Positions 11,130 to 23,300 of a stretch of 64,000 nucleotides of DNA are shown here, in pieces; the stretch's first letter is position 1; every line of letters begins with the position of its first letter. Below the pieces are notes generated by a model. That model searched no databases, had not been told where the DNA came from, and saw only the letters and a list, made by a program, of their open reading frames with translations. A program made the translations under genes and the position numbers. The DNA comes from Hyposmocoma kahamanoa (lineage: Eukaryota; Arthropoda; Insecta; Lepidoptera; Cosmopterigidae), in NCBI RefSeq assembly GCF_003589595.1, contig NW_020653200.1:3177507-3241506 (forward strand). The letters run 5' to 3'.

Positions 11130-12490
11130 ACGATGAATTTTTTTTTTATATGGGAGTAAATAGTGAGCGTGGCAAGATAACGCCGCTGATGTCTTTGAAC
11201 GATGCGAGGAGTAGTGTGTGAGAAGACTCAATTTCTATTGCAGCGGAATTTTCTCGCATGCTCCGGAATGCTTGTGCATTTGCAAGAATTCCGCGGAAGA
11301 TTTTGGCTCGTATCTCGTTTGCACGTTACACAATTGACCATAAAGTTCGCTATGCTATGTACAATATCGTTACAAAAATTCGCTTCCATTCCTTTCCGTG
11401 GCAATATAAATTGAGCCTAAAAGGTAGAATGGCATTGAGAATTAGTTCGTCGATAGTAACCCTACAGGGTAATATGACACTGTTGATGTATTTTATAAGG
11501 TAGTAAGTCAAGCACGGTCATGGGAAGCCATTATACAACGAAGAGTTTATTTTGAAATTCATTATATTTGGAAAAATATACAAAGAATTCATATTACAAC
11601 TAACTAATTTGTTCTGTACATTTTAAAGTAAAATTAATTAATAAAAATTCTAATAAATGCGTTACATAAAAAGGCTTATTAAACAATTTCCACATAATAT
11701 CATAAAATTACATTTTATTTGTTTGAAATATAAATAAGATGAAAGTAACCCGTAATCTAAATATTACACAAAAACAATTCAGTGCTATAATTTAAAATTT
11801 TCCTTAAATCGTGTTTAAATTAATAGAACCAATTGTTTCCATCGTATTTTTATAAAGTCGGTAAGTAGGTACTTACTCACAGTAACGTTGGATATCAATA
11901 AACCATCTACGCCCATTCATCATAGTATCAGAAAAATTCCACAAATTATTCTTTATTATAATACCATGTTGCAGCGATATTGCCAAACTCGTTTAAAACA
12001 GATTTCAATTAATCTTTGAAAATGGAGAGCCACAGCGCCACAGGCAAGTCAATTTCGGGTGGCGCCACAATCGTTGGTGAAATTAAATAAATATTGTAGG
12101 GACTTCAAATAACGCTTGTAGAAGCGCTGCAGCAGTGGCGCGAATTGTGACTGCAAAAATGGCGCGCGCATGTCACGACAGTGCAGCTGCGCTTCTAAAT
12201 ATTGTATGAAAATTAAATGTCGTTATTGTATTATCCTGTTAAGCATGTTATTAATTTCAAGTAAACTGAAACAAATGGATATAAAACAGTGAGCACATTG
12301 TGTGTTTTGCGAAGTGTACAATTTCTGCGCAATTTATTGACAATCAGTAGTTAAATGGAATCAATTGTTGTAAATAATTCAATTAGTAAGCTTCAAACCG
12401 ACTATATGCAAAAGACACCAATCACTGCGCTCGTGAAATTTTGGTGTCGTTCTTCCATCACCAATAATTATCACTAACGCTGTTTATTAC
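11130..12490. other. Intergenic, no gene seen
   Basis: AT-rich except for a GC-rich patch at 12030-12200 (ggcgccacaatcg, atggcgcgcgcatgt), which could be regulatory. No exon supported. Confidence 0.35.
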
Positions 12491-12495
12491 ATATC

Positions 12496-12952
12496 GATAC
12501 CAGAAGTATCAATTAATGTAAGGGACAAACCACGGGTTTTTCAGGAGAGCCGAAAAACAATTTTATTTTTTTAAATCTGTCTATAACTTTTTGCTGTCTG
12601 CTCCAATTTTGATTGTGTATAGAGCAAAGTTTCTTAGAATTTCCTCTTCTTTCATGCTATAAACGAAAGATTTAGGAATGCCCAGTGGTTTAAAATATAG
12701 CATATCCCTTACATTAATAAAAGATGTTTAGTTGTGCCTTACGTTGCTCATATTTTATGAGTAAACCGTCGAGCATCGTGTAAGCAGGAAGAGAAATAGA
12801 AAATAATTCGTAATTCTATTCTAAAGGATCCTTTAAGGGACATGCTATATATATTTTAAACCACTGTGCATTCCTAAATTTTAATAATACCAATCGATGA
12901 GCGGCATTTTCGTCAAAATGTCCCTTATGTTAACTGACACTTCTTGTATCAC
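12496..12952. mobile_element. Nested inverted-repeat element
   Basis: Outer arms of about 32 bases (gatac..agaagt.tca.ttaa..taagggaca at 12496-12527, inverted at 12920-12952) enclose inner arms of about 46 bases. The inner arms contain agcatatccctta and aaccact..gcattcctaaat, at 12670-12716, and are inverted at 12834-12880. No coding capacity. The structure is that of a non-autonomous foldback DNA element. Confidence 0.6.
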
Positions 12953-14590
12953 AATTAACAACACAATTAAAAATAAATACATTTAATTTCTTATAAAATA
13001 AAACGAGTTCAACAATCGTACTGCGACATATGACATATACAGTGTTAATAACCCACTGAATTGTTGCGTTCAAATATAAAACCACATCGGTTCATCCATA
13101 GTAAAATGATGCACATTTTTATTATCATCATCACACGAGACGTTTACAAAACATGCATGTAAAATACAATAGTGCGAAAACAAACAGGCATGGACAATAT
13201 TTACCCTGAAAATGGTTGGTTTTAGTAGCAAATTTAAAAGGTTTTGGACCTTCCAGATAACTGGACGCAAATTTATTGTCAATCCATTCAATAAAATTTC
13301 AGTCTTCATGATCAAAGTGCTTGGTTGGATGGAATCACTTTTACGAAATGTGTTACCTTGTCCGTATAAGACTTGCAGTTTGCGTATAAACTAAACTTTT
13401 AGTTCTGGACTAATTTAAATATTTCGAATTGGCACCCCGGAGCAACCATAAGCAATATTAGAAATGTTTTCGACCAAAATTAGTAGGTCAATGACCAAAA
13501 GTACAAAAATGGGCACAGCAGGCCAACATAGCAACAGCCAAAAATATTTTATTGTACAAAGCCGCGTCGTCGTTTCTATACTAAGTTTTTGGACTTATTT
13601 GTTGATAATTTCTTGGTATATACTTTGTAATTCTTCGTGAGGGCAAAGTTAAGGAATTTGAATAATGGGTCGAAGTTCTACTATGGTTTTATATGATCAT
13701 GAAACGCAGTGATATACAAACATGTACGTTACGATTTATGAAGTTGGGTGCTGCAAATTGGTCGCTTGTGGCAATTCTGTGCATAGAGCACCTAATGTGA
13801 CATGATAATCATTGAAAAATAATAAGTAAATGTATACTAAATATTATCTAGATTGCATACATAAACATTTACTAACTGCATACATATCAATAGTGTCTAG
13901 TAATAAAAGTTGAAATTTATTAATTTCGCCTACTTAGAACATTGTTTTAAAGAATGCGTCAACTTTTCTAACCGTACAATTTATCTTCTTCGGTACACGC
14001 ATCAACCTCGAATAAAATTTTAATTACCAAAAATTTTGATACACAATTTAAGTTAATTATGCTCTACAGTTAAAATAATTTTATTTACTAGTCAGGTAAT
14101 GAACGCTTAATTAGTACAAATTAGATACTCTTTGATTGGGAGTTATTTTGGTGCCCAATTTTTAAGACCTTTTTAAAGATTTTGCATCAAAGGTATGTCA
14201 ATCCAATTCAAAATCATCCCGAAATGCGATTTGCTAAATCAGACAATGAGAAATCACAGCCCAAACATAAAATAGCGCCTACTACGTGTGAGATCAGGAC
14301 TTATTGGAGTTAAGTATGTGTAGTGTGTATTTTTCCTTTATTCCACATACCTATCATTACAGTCGACATTCAAGCCACAGCGAGCGTTTTAGCATACGAG
14401 TGTAAACATATTAAAACAACTAGGCACGTGATGAAAGCTTCATCGCTGTATGTTCATATACTTAGAGAAAACAATTATCAACGTGGTTATGGCACACAAT
14501 ATAGTTCTAAGCACACATACATTAGTTGTAGATATAAGCACACGTATCAAAAACTAGCTAACAAAAATTAGTTTTTTGAAACGTGAGATA
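12953..14590. other. Intergenic, no gene seen
   Basis: AT-rich sequence with short chance ORFs only. No recognised repeat. Confidence 0.4.
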
Positions 14591-14595
14591 TTTAA

Positions 14596-15081
14596 CCCTT
14601 AAATACTCGCATGGAGTCAACTTATCTTTACGCGCTATNNNNNNNNNNNNNNNNNNNNNNNNNNNNNNNNNNNNNNNNNNNNNNNNNNNNNNNNNNNNNN
14701 NNNNNNNNNNNNNNNNNNNNNNNNNNNNNNNNNNNNNNNNNNNNNNNNNNNNNNNNNNNNNNNNNNNNNNNNNNNNNNNNNNNNNNNNNNNNNNNNNNNN
14801 NNNNNNNNNNNNNNNNNNNNNNNNNNNNNNNNNNNNNNNNNNNNNNNNNNNNNNNNNNNNNNNNNNNNNNNNNNNNNNNNNNNNNNNNNNNNNNNNNNNN
14901 NNNNNNNNNNNNNNNNNNNNNNNNNNNNNNNNNNNNNNNNNNNNNNNNNNNNNNNNNNNNNNNNNNNNNNNNNNNNNNNNNNNNNNNNNNNNNNNNNNNN
15001 NNNNNNNNNNNNNNNNNNNNNNNNNNNNNNNNNNNNNNATATAAGTAGTTGTATAATTTAAATCGTGCGAGTAACTAAGGG
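14596..15081. mobile_element. TTAA-flanked inverted-repeat element (piggyBac-type MITE) containing the gap
   Basis: Left end cccttaaatactcgca and right end (reverse complement) cccttagttactcgca form inverted terminal repeats, each bordered on the outside by TTAA (14592-14595 and 15082-15085). TTAA target duplication and CCC...GGG ends are the piggyBac hallmark. The interior is almost all gap, so autonomy cannot be judged, but at under 500 bases a non-autonomous element is likely. Confidence 0.65.
14639..15038. other. Assembly gap (400 N)
   Basis: A run of 400 N. The round length suggests an estimated size. It lies inside the TTAA-flanked element 14596-15081. Confidence 0.99.
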
Positions 15082-15598
15082 TTAAACACCATTGATTCCA
15101 ATTCCGATACAATTAGTTCAACAAAAAAGAAAGAAGTAGGTAAGTATAGAAGTTACTCCAAGAATATCTACAACTAATAGGTACTTTGGGTACTCCGTTA
15201 ATTTGCCACGTGAGAAGCACTGTACATTTTTTTCAAACAGGTATGGATGCTATTTATGTCTTTACGTATTATAGGTGCAGATATATACTATTACAAAATA
15301 TTTCGTTCGCATGCCACAAGGTAAAGTAACATAAGTACATGCAATACAATAATTAACTAGGAACATAATATAAAATTGACAAAACTCCAACTCATTCGTT
15401 AATATATTTAATAAGTTCACTTGGAAAACTAACTTCAGTACTAATAACCACCCAGATCTCGCGATCTCTCGATCTCGGCAGAAATAATCCACCTCAACGA
15501 AAACATGTCTCGAAGTGAAATTATTAAATACCAACCCTCATACCTTATTATACCTTTCAAAATAGCACCGCCATAGAAATTACTACACTTATAATATA

Positions 15599-16090
15599 TT
15601 TATTATAGGCAGGGGATGAATTAAAAATAGACATTGGTCACTTTAATACTAGAAAACTTGAGGTTTAAGTAGCAATACGCTGTCCATTTGCTGCCCATCC
15701 ATATCAAAGTGACAAAGTGTATGTCTATCAGATATTTTATAAATTTTCCATATACAAAACTTATCTAAGGGTATAAGAGGTCCTAATTTCATTACAAAAT
15801 TATTGGACACTGCGCTACAGTATACATCAATAATAATAAAGTATCTCACTTTGTTTAGCTCCTTTGTGTATAAATTGTATTATTTAGAACTAATAGTGTT
15901 CCATAGGGACCGAGAGTACTTAATAATAACGCTAGGGATTGGATACATTCAGATGCAAAAACATTGGCAGTTTGAAACTTTAGCCCCTACAGAAAAACTC
16001 TAACATCATTGCATATATAACTAACACGCACATCCACGACTATAGACATATATTTTATCTTATTTTTCTAGCTCATTATTAACGAAGGAA
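15599..16090 (-). other. pico: Probable pico 3' UTR with poly(A) signal
   Basis: Downstream of the pico stop, the first good minus-strand AATAAA lies at 15599-15604, about 490 bases on, with an ATTAAA variant near 15640. The interval holds an open frame (15849-15649) that ends 45 bases before the signal. I regard it as a UTR shadow. An alternative 3'-terminal exon cannot be excluded. Confidence 0.5.
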
Positions 16091-17340
16091 TCAAGCAGTA
16101 GGTTGTACGGTGGAGGCGTGTTGGTGGGTAGAGAGATGAGTGGACTCGCTGCGTCGCGGTGGTGCTGGCGGTGGCCGCTTTTTGATGGGCTTGGGTTCCT
16201 CGCGTCGTACTGACATCACTGACTGCTCCCGCCCGTACACGTTTTCGTAAAAAGGATCTTCGATCCCGCTACCGTAATGCTCTTGGACCCACATCGATAC
16301 ACTTGTTTCCTTGTAATCATCGGAAAGAGGGTATTCTCGAAATCCCAACACTTCATGTGGTGTCGTTGCTGGTTCTAGTTTACATTTTTGGGCAACTTGC
16401 CATTTTTTCCTCATTACTCTTTGTAGATCTTTCAAAAATTCTATAGGAGGATTACTAGTAGATTCCGTAAGCTTTTTGGGTGACGAGAGTCTCGTGCTCT
16501 CGTTTCTTTTTGGAGGCATAGGTTTACGAGGCGAAGACGGAAGCGGTTCCTTCAAGTTGAACGAAATTTTGTTATTCTTTTTGTCGATAGAGGTAGGCAA
16601 ATCGTCTGCAAAATTAACCTTTTTTACTGATCCCGTGCGGTCTTTAGCAGGTTCGGAAACTTTCTTCTGTACGGAAGGACTACCATTGCTAAGCTTTCGC
16701 GACTGGAGTTCAACCATGCATGCACCGTAAGCAACATTTTGCTGACCATACAAACTTTTATCAGAATGAAGCGAAGAGGTGCGAGATGTATCAGAATTGA
16801 CGCTATCGAGTGACGGCTGGCGCGGAAAACTCCGGTTGGAGTCAGAGCTGCGGACGCTAGTACGCAAGTGACCTGCACGGGCTGCTTGTTCTATTTGTTG
16901 GGCCGTGAGTTGGCTTACTATGTCCTGCACCCGGCCTGCGGGAGTTTCCAGTTTATGTTCCGGCGGCGGAGGCGGTAGACTCAGCTGTGAGCCGCGCAAG
17001 TCTTCCATGGGCTCCAAATTAGGTGGAGGTGGCGGCGGCGGTAGAGAGTCTAGACTTAAAGTGGAACTAAACATAGCGTCAGACACGACTTCACTCGGAG
17101 GAGGTGGTAATGGTAAGTCTTCAATGTTTGTCATTTCCGGGGACCTTTGAACTTTTTCGTATATTTTAGTGTAGCCATAAAGTGAAGAACTTGTATCTGT
17201 ATTATTACAATAACCGTTGTCCCTGTTAATAGTTTCATAGTGATCGTAAGATGGTAAGGGTAGATCATGTCTTAGAGGGCTGCCTGTCGAGGGTAGAAGA
17301 GAGCTGTTGTTGTTTACGTAAGTGGTACCGTCTGATGTGC
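16091..17340 (-). CDS. pico: pico coding exon 13: proline-rich C-terminus
   Basis: A long terminal exon, acceptor TTGTCTTCAG, ending at TGA (16091-16093), residues 621-1036. It has three LPPPP-type tracts (696-747) in the role of the FPPPP Ena/VASP EVH1 ligands of lamellipodin, here with Leu instead of Phe. Other features are a basic helix (IEFLKDLQRVMRKKWQVAQK), a tyrosine cluster with PFYENVYG (YENV fits a Grb2-type SH2 ligand) and KKRPPPAPPRR, a class-II-like SH3 ligand, near the end. Opposite-strand ORFs here are shadows of the proline codons. Confidence 0.93.
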
Positions 17341-20300
17341 CTGAAGACAATTATATGAATTGTTAGCACTTTGTTGAAAATGAGAAAATAAATTCGCAAC
17401 AAATTTTGTAAAGGGTAGTATAACAAAGGGTAGTGTAACAAAGGTTTAGTGACCTAGTATGGACTCCACTCTCTCGCTTAAGGTAGTTGACTTTGCAGCT
17501 TAATTTAAGTAAAACAATCTGTAATTATGCAACCTTCTCTTTGTGAGAGTGAATAAATATATTTATTATTATTATGTTCGTTTTCTATTGCTTTATTTGC
17601 TTTTTCAGTGCACTTACTATGCTATTTTATGTTAGTAGTTAATACGAACCATGCGAATGATGACGCTTGAGGGTCGAGTCGTCAGAGCGGGCGCTGCGCG
17701 GGCGCCGCGTGAGTGTGCCGCTGTCGCCACCACCGCCCTCTTCCTCGCCTTCCCCCTCACCATCTTTCTCTACCATCTCTTTGAGTTGCCGCGTCATCCA
17801 CGTTAGAGGAATGTTCGGTTTCATCGAAGGTTTGCGCTTTATTGTGCCTGCAAAAAGCAAATATTTGGTAAAATTTATGCTGTAAACAGCATACATGTAT
17901 GATATAATTGTACTAGAGTTGTACATACATACATCCAAATTACGCCTATCCCCAGTAAGGTAAAGAGAAACATCCACGCTACTACGCTCCTAACGTCGTT
18001 TTCCGATAAATTTTGTGAATAATGTGCTAACTTACCCATGGGAAATTCGCAGTCGAAAGCACTTTCTGAAGCGGTGCCACCGTCGGACATACAGCCGCTG
18101 GAACTAGATGAAGACGCGCGCGAATGCCTGTATAAATTATACTATTAACTTGTATTTACACATAAATATAAAATACCAATCTCTTAGATTTTCGCGATAG
18201 TTACACGTAGGAAATGAAACTGTTTTTCCGGATTGAAATTTCGTATATTTGTTTTTTCAAACAAACCAACGTTTCGGTCCCTTTACAGGTCGCATGGTCA
18301 CGGTGGACTGAAGTGGTAAAGTCATCCCCAGTTATGTCTAATATTAATATTTTTGTAAAATTAAAAATAAGGTATTTAATTAATAACTTTTGTAAGTATA
18401 GTGAAAAAATAGGGTGGTTTGGATTAATAATATTATTATACATAACCGGTGGATGACTTTACCACCTTTTTTTTTTCAGTCAACCGTGACCATGCGATCT
18501 TTTTTTTTTTTACGGGGGGAAATCTTTATGGATACTCCTGAGCCCAGGTGACCATGTGACCTGTAAATTGACCGAAACGTTGGTTTGTTTGAAAAACAAA
18601 TATACGAGATTTAAATAGGGAAAAATAGTTTCATTTCCTATATAAAATACCATTTATCTGTTTTAATATAACACAACATTCGCTTTGGAATATGCCATAA
18701 TATGCAACCGAAAATAAAAAATCCGCTTTGCAAATACTTTACGGAAATAAATAATAAAACCAAAAAAAGTAAATAAACCAAAACATACGTGGTTTATGTA
18801 CCACTCATGTGATGAGAAGAGTGTTAGGTATGAGTATGGAGGGATACAAAAGAAGAAGAGGGTCAAAGAAAAGATGGATGGGTTGTGTGAAGGATGATAT
18901 GGATAAGAAAGGTATGAGAGTATGGAAATGACGGCTGACAGGGGAGAGTGGAAGAAAAATACATATTGTGCCGACCCCACCTAGCAAGGGGTAAGCATAG
19001 GAAGAAGAAGTACCACCCACCTGCCGCTACTGATGTCCGAGTTGACCACACTAGCGTTGCTAGACGAGGCCTGAGCTGGGCTGCTGACATCAGTTGTTGC
19101 GCCTCCATTAGTTTTCGTAGGTATCGATGTGATCTACGAAAAAATATTTACTTTTTTATAATATCATGTCTGTCATATCATATTCTGATATCATGACGGG
19201 ACGAACAAGTCGTGCCCCTGGTGGTAAGCGACACGCCTGTCCATAACAGTTGCAGTGCCACTCCCGAGCTTTAAATCGCAAAGATCTGAGGGGTTTTGCC
19301 ACTGCGCCTGTCACCCTAAGACATAAGTTCACAAGTCCCATGTGCCTGTAATTTCACCAGCACGCTTAACCTTCAAATCCGGAACACAGTAATGCTGACT
19401 TTACTGCTTGGCGGCAGAAATAGGTAAGGTGGCAGTACCACAACGAACAACGCACGAACTCTTTCACAAGGAGCCCTACTGCTACTAAAATAAGAACTTC
19501 AAGTAAAAATATGTTATAACAGACACAAGGTTGTCCTTATATGTTTATTTATTTATTTATTACAATATGATAATTTCATTGTTTTAAATGAAACGGTATG
19601 GCATTTATCTATGCACCCTATCTATTTATGTCTATACAGGGAGTCACACGACTATAGGACGCGGGGAAAGTACTTTTAATATTGCAGATAGGTTATTTTG
19701 CATAGCATTATTTTATTTTAATTGAGTTTTTATTGAATGTCACATGTTTTCACCACATATTCAATTTTTTTTTGGGAAATTACTCCAGTAATTTATTATA
19801 ATTAGTGAACAAAGATTGAACACTTTGAAAAAATTCATTTCGATCCGGTTAGATTCGAACCAATGTCTCCCAGCAAAATGTGTCAGACGCTATGCCAACT
19901 AAGCAACGGACCGAACTAACGGACCTCACGAATTTTTCCATGTGTTCCTTGCAGATCTTTCTCTTTGGTCTTGAACGACTTTTTTGCAGTAGCGCCATCT
20001 GTTAGAAATCTGTACATACTAATTATATTATTTTATATTTAAAAGTAATTAATAGTGCATTCAAATATTTAAATTCACCTGGCAATCTAATCAAACAAAT
20101 GTCAACGTCCTAGGTAGTGCTTCTTGTAATACAGGGACAACTAATTAAATCTAAAGTATTTTGACAATGAGTTTCTTTTCATATATTCGTAACATGGATC
20201 TTGGAATTAATTGTTTCTACCTAATAAATATGGTAAATGCAATAAAGAATTAAATTGATTAGAATAAATAAAGGTGGTGGTACTAACCGAACATGAGCGA

Positions 20301-23300
20301 GCGTGCGCTAAGTGATCTAAGTCTTCTTGAGTAAGTTCCTCTACCAAACAGCGATAATTTTCTAAGAGTTGTCTTCCATGCTGTAAGAAATGAATGCGGT
20401 GAGCGTTGCTGCTAAAGGAAACAGAATTATGTTCGATAACATCACTGTCACTTCGTTATCGTAACGTACCTTGGCTATTCGCATAGCGGTGACCCATCTC
20501 TCGAGAGTGCGCTGATCGTCTGCGCACAGGAACTTAATAAATTTAACACTCTTTGGTTGCTGCAGCCTCGGGTGTTTGATCGCAAAGCAGAAGTCTGTTG
20601 GCGACTTATACTTTTTCTTCCAGTTCAACCCTATGTACACTTCGTTAGTATCAAATGTTGCTAAGCAGATTAACTCCTTCAGAGTCTTCACTTTTTCTTT
20701 AGGCGAGTAATAGAGTCCTGTTCCAAAAAAGTTAAATGATTGGCATTAAATATAACAGACACATGTAAATTCTTATAAGATTAAGCTCGCGTCAGCAAAT
20801 TCGCTATGCATATAATTAAACAGCAAGAATGATAGAATAATAAAGTGTGGCCACACCTCGCGCAGCACTCTTTAGTTATCGACAACTGCATATGGTAAAT
20901 ACAGCAGGCTATTACCATTGGCATTGTTTGTATTACTAACCAGAAGGTCGTAGTACGAAGTGATATTTCTTCCATCCCTTTTTGGCATCACTCTTCAAAT
21001 AAAGAGGACCTTCCATAGGGGGAACGGGGTGTCCAGAAACTGACGGTACCGTACTAGTGGTTCCGCCACTTTGGCCAAAAAATTCTTCTATAATCACCTG
21101 CCTCGAATGTTCGTCATGCTCACTTGACCAACCTAGAAAACGATCACTTTCAAATATTGTGCCTGCTAAGAAATTATTTAGCTTGAGAAAACATATAGCC
21201 GGGTACTCATTTGCGAGCTGTAACTAACATGCAGATACAGGAACGAGGTTCTAATGTGTACGCTTGAAACAGTCTTGAATTAGACGGCTCACTGCGAACC
21301 GCACGCGGCAAGCCACGAACCAAGTACACACTATGATTTTTGGTAGCATAACATGCGACGGTTACAGTTAAGTCGGCTTAATGTGCTAGTACATACCTTT
21401 GTCGTCTTCCGATAAGAGGAACTTTTCAGGTGTTTGAAATAAAGACATTTTGTCAGCTCTTTCAGCAAAAAGTATTTTATTCTTCGATTCCCTTGTCCAT
21501 AACATCAGATTATCGACTAGCATTTCGTGATCCTCGTAAACTCTCTCTGTAAAAAACAACAAACATAAGTCATCTGAGCAACAATTGTATAATTAATAAT
21601 TATAATTATTTAAGCAAGATCGAACAATTAGAAAAAAATTCCTTCAATCCGGCCGGATTCGAATCGACGTCTTCTAGCAAACCGTGCCAACTAAACCACG
21701 GAACGAACCAGATTCATGAATTTTTCTATGTACTTGTTTGTCGGATCTTTGTATCTGGTTTTTAACGACTTTTTAGCCGTAGCGCCATCTATGAGAAATC
21801 TATGAAAATATTTCGTTACCTTTCCTGACATTCAATAAAACAATTCTTATAATTATTACGAATACAAACTTAGAACAATTCGTAAAAGTAATTATACGAG
21901 TTACTTAGCTCTGCGTAGGTATATCGATATTAGGTCATTCAAATTTCATACTCACCCATGTGCAGGTCAGGCAGATGTTCGACAATGGCCCACTTCGGCT
22001 CCATAGTGACGTGGTTTTTATCAGCCAACAGTCTGGTAACGTATCCACAGCTCATCTTCTCGTCGACCAGCAGGCTCTTGGACGAACCGTCCATTGAAAA
22101 CGCTTTGATAAATAATTTCTTTATGTTCGCTTCGCGCATGCGCTCTAGCGCTAGTTTTATTTTGTCGGCCTTTTGTTGGAACACTGCATCCTGCGAAGAA
22201 TTTATGTGTGAGAGCTGACATTGTACCACTAAGTAAACATTCGCACACACACAATCTTGTTATATACCTTTTGATTCTGATGAAGATTTAGTTTGAGAGC
22301 TTTACATTTTGCACTTGCACTACTGGAAGCGGATGATTCGCTTGAAAGCATGGAAACCTGAAAATAACATATATAATTTTGTAGTACGTCGATTAGGACA
22401 AGTAAATTGCATTCAGGGATTGTTGGCATTCTATCGATTATGAAATTGTTTCTTACACCAAAAATTCCACGTGCTGTAAATTCCGCCGCGTGGTTTTTGT
22501 ATGGAAAGAACGTGGCAGAAAATCCCTGATTTTTTATAGGTAATGAACGAATACTAACAGTATCACTAAAAGCGGAGTCATTGTCGGGGGAGTCGGTGCG
22601 AGTGATGTTGGAAGCTCCATCGCCATCTTTTCCGCACTCTTGTCTTTGCCCGTCACTGACGTCTCCGCGATCTTTGGACGCCGATGAGTACCCTACGTAG
22701 GATATCAAATTGTTTTAATTTCTTTTTGTCACACAACCTTCAAGAGATATTTTTAACCGACTTCAAAAAAGGAGGAGGTTCTCAATTCGACTATGTTTTT
22801 TTTTTCTTTTGTATGTATGTTACACGATAACTCGAGAATCAATTTTGATGATTCGTTTTTTGTTGGAAAGAGGGTACCTTAAAAGTGGTCCCATTTAAAT
22901 TTGAAGAAAATATTCCAGCTCTAAGGGTGGCAAACTAAGGGATGAATGACTTTTGAGGTCGGTTTTTTTTAGTACTCTGTACTGATTTTATTAATTGTTT
23001 TTACAATTTAAACTATATGTTAAATTGTAGCTGCATAGACGTACGTATATCGCACTGGTAATACAATAGTGTTGTAACTAAAAATATGTGAAATTTGAGA
23101 TTATACTATTGTTGAACGTAAAATTTGATTCTCTACACGTCAATACAACCGTCATTACAATATTGTGAGAAACAATTCAAAGATATTTACTTAACTCAAA
23201 ATGAGAGAAAGTTTTCCAAAAAGATGAAATTATTTTTTCCTTTTTATTTTTAAATATATTTGGTAAGTAGGACATTGTATAGATGTCTGTTATGAAGTTC

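Noticed and set aside
14558..15112. Long open frames of 145-184 codons around 14.6-15.1 kb
   Set aside because: They run through 400 N and have no sequence content.
15649..15849. Minus-strand ORF ending 45 bases before an AATAAA
   Set aside because: Looks like a terminal exon at first, but lies directly in the expected pico 3' UTR and has no recognisable family. Kept only as an alternative.
16476..17150. Plus-strand open frames opposite the last pico exon (Gly-rich)
   Set aside because: They are antisense shadows of proline and serine codons in a well-supported exon.
17639..17649. Alternative donor GTATTA for pico exon 12
   Set aside because: It would leave phase 2 and destroy the long conserved frame of exon 13. 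The GTTCGT donor keeps the frame.
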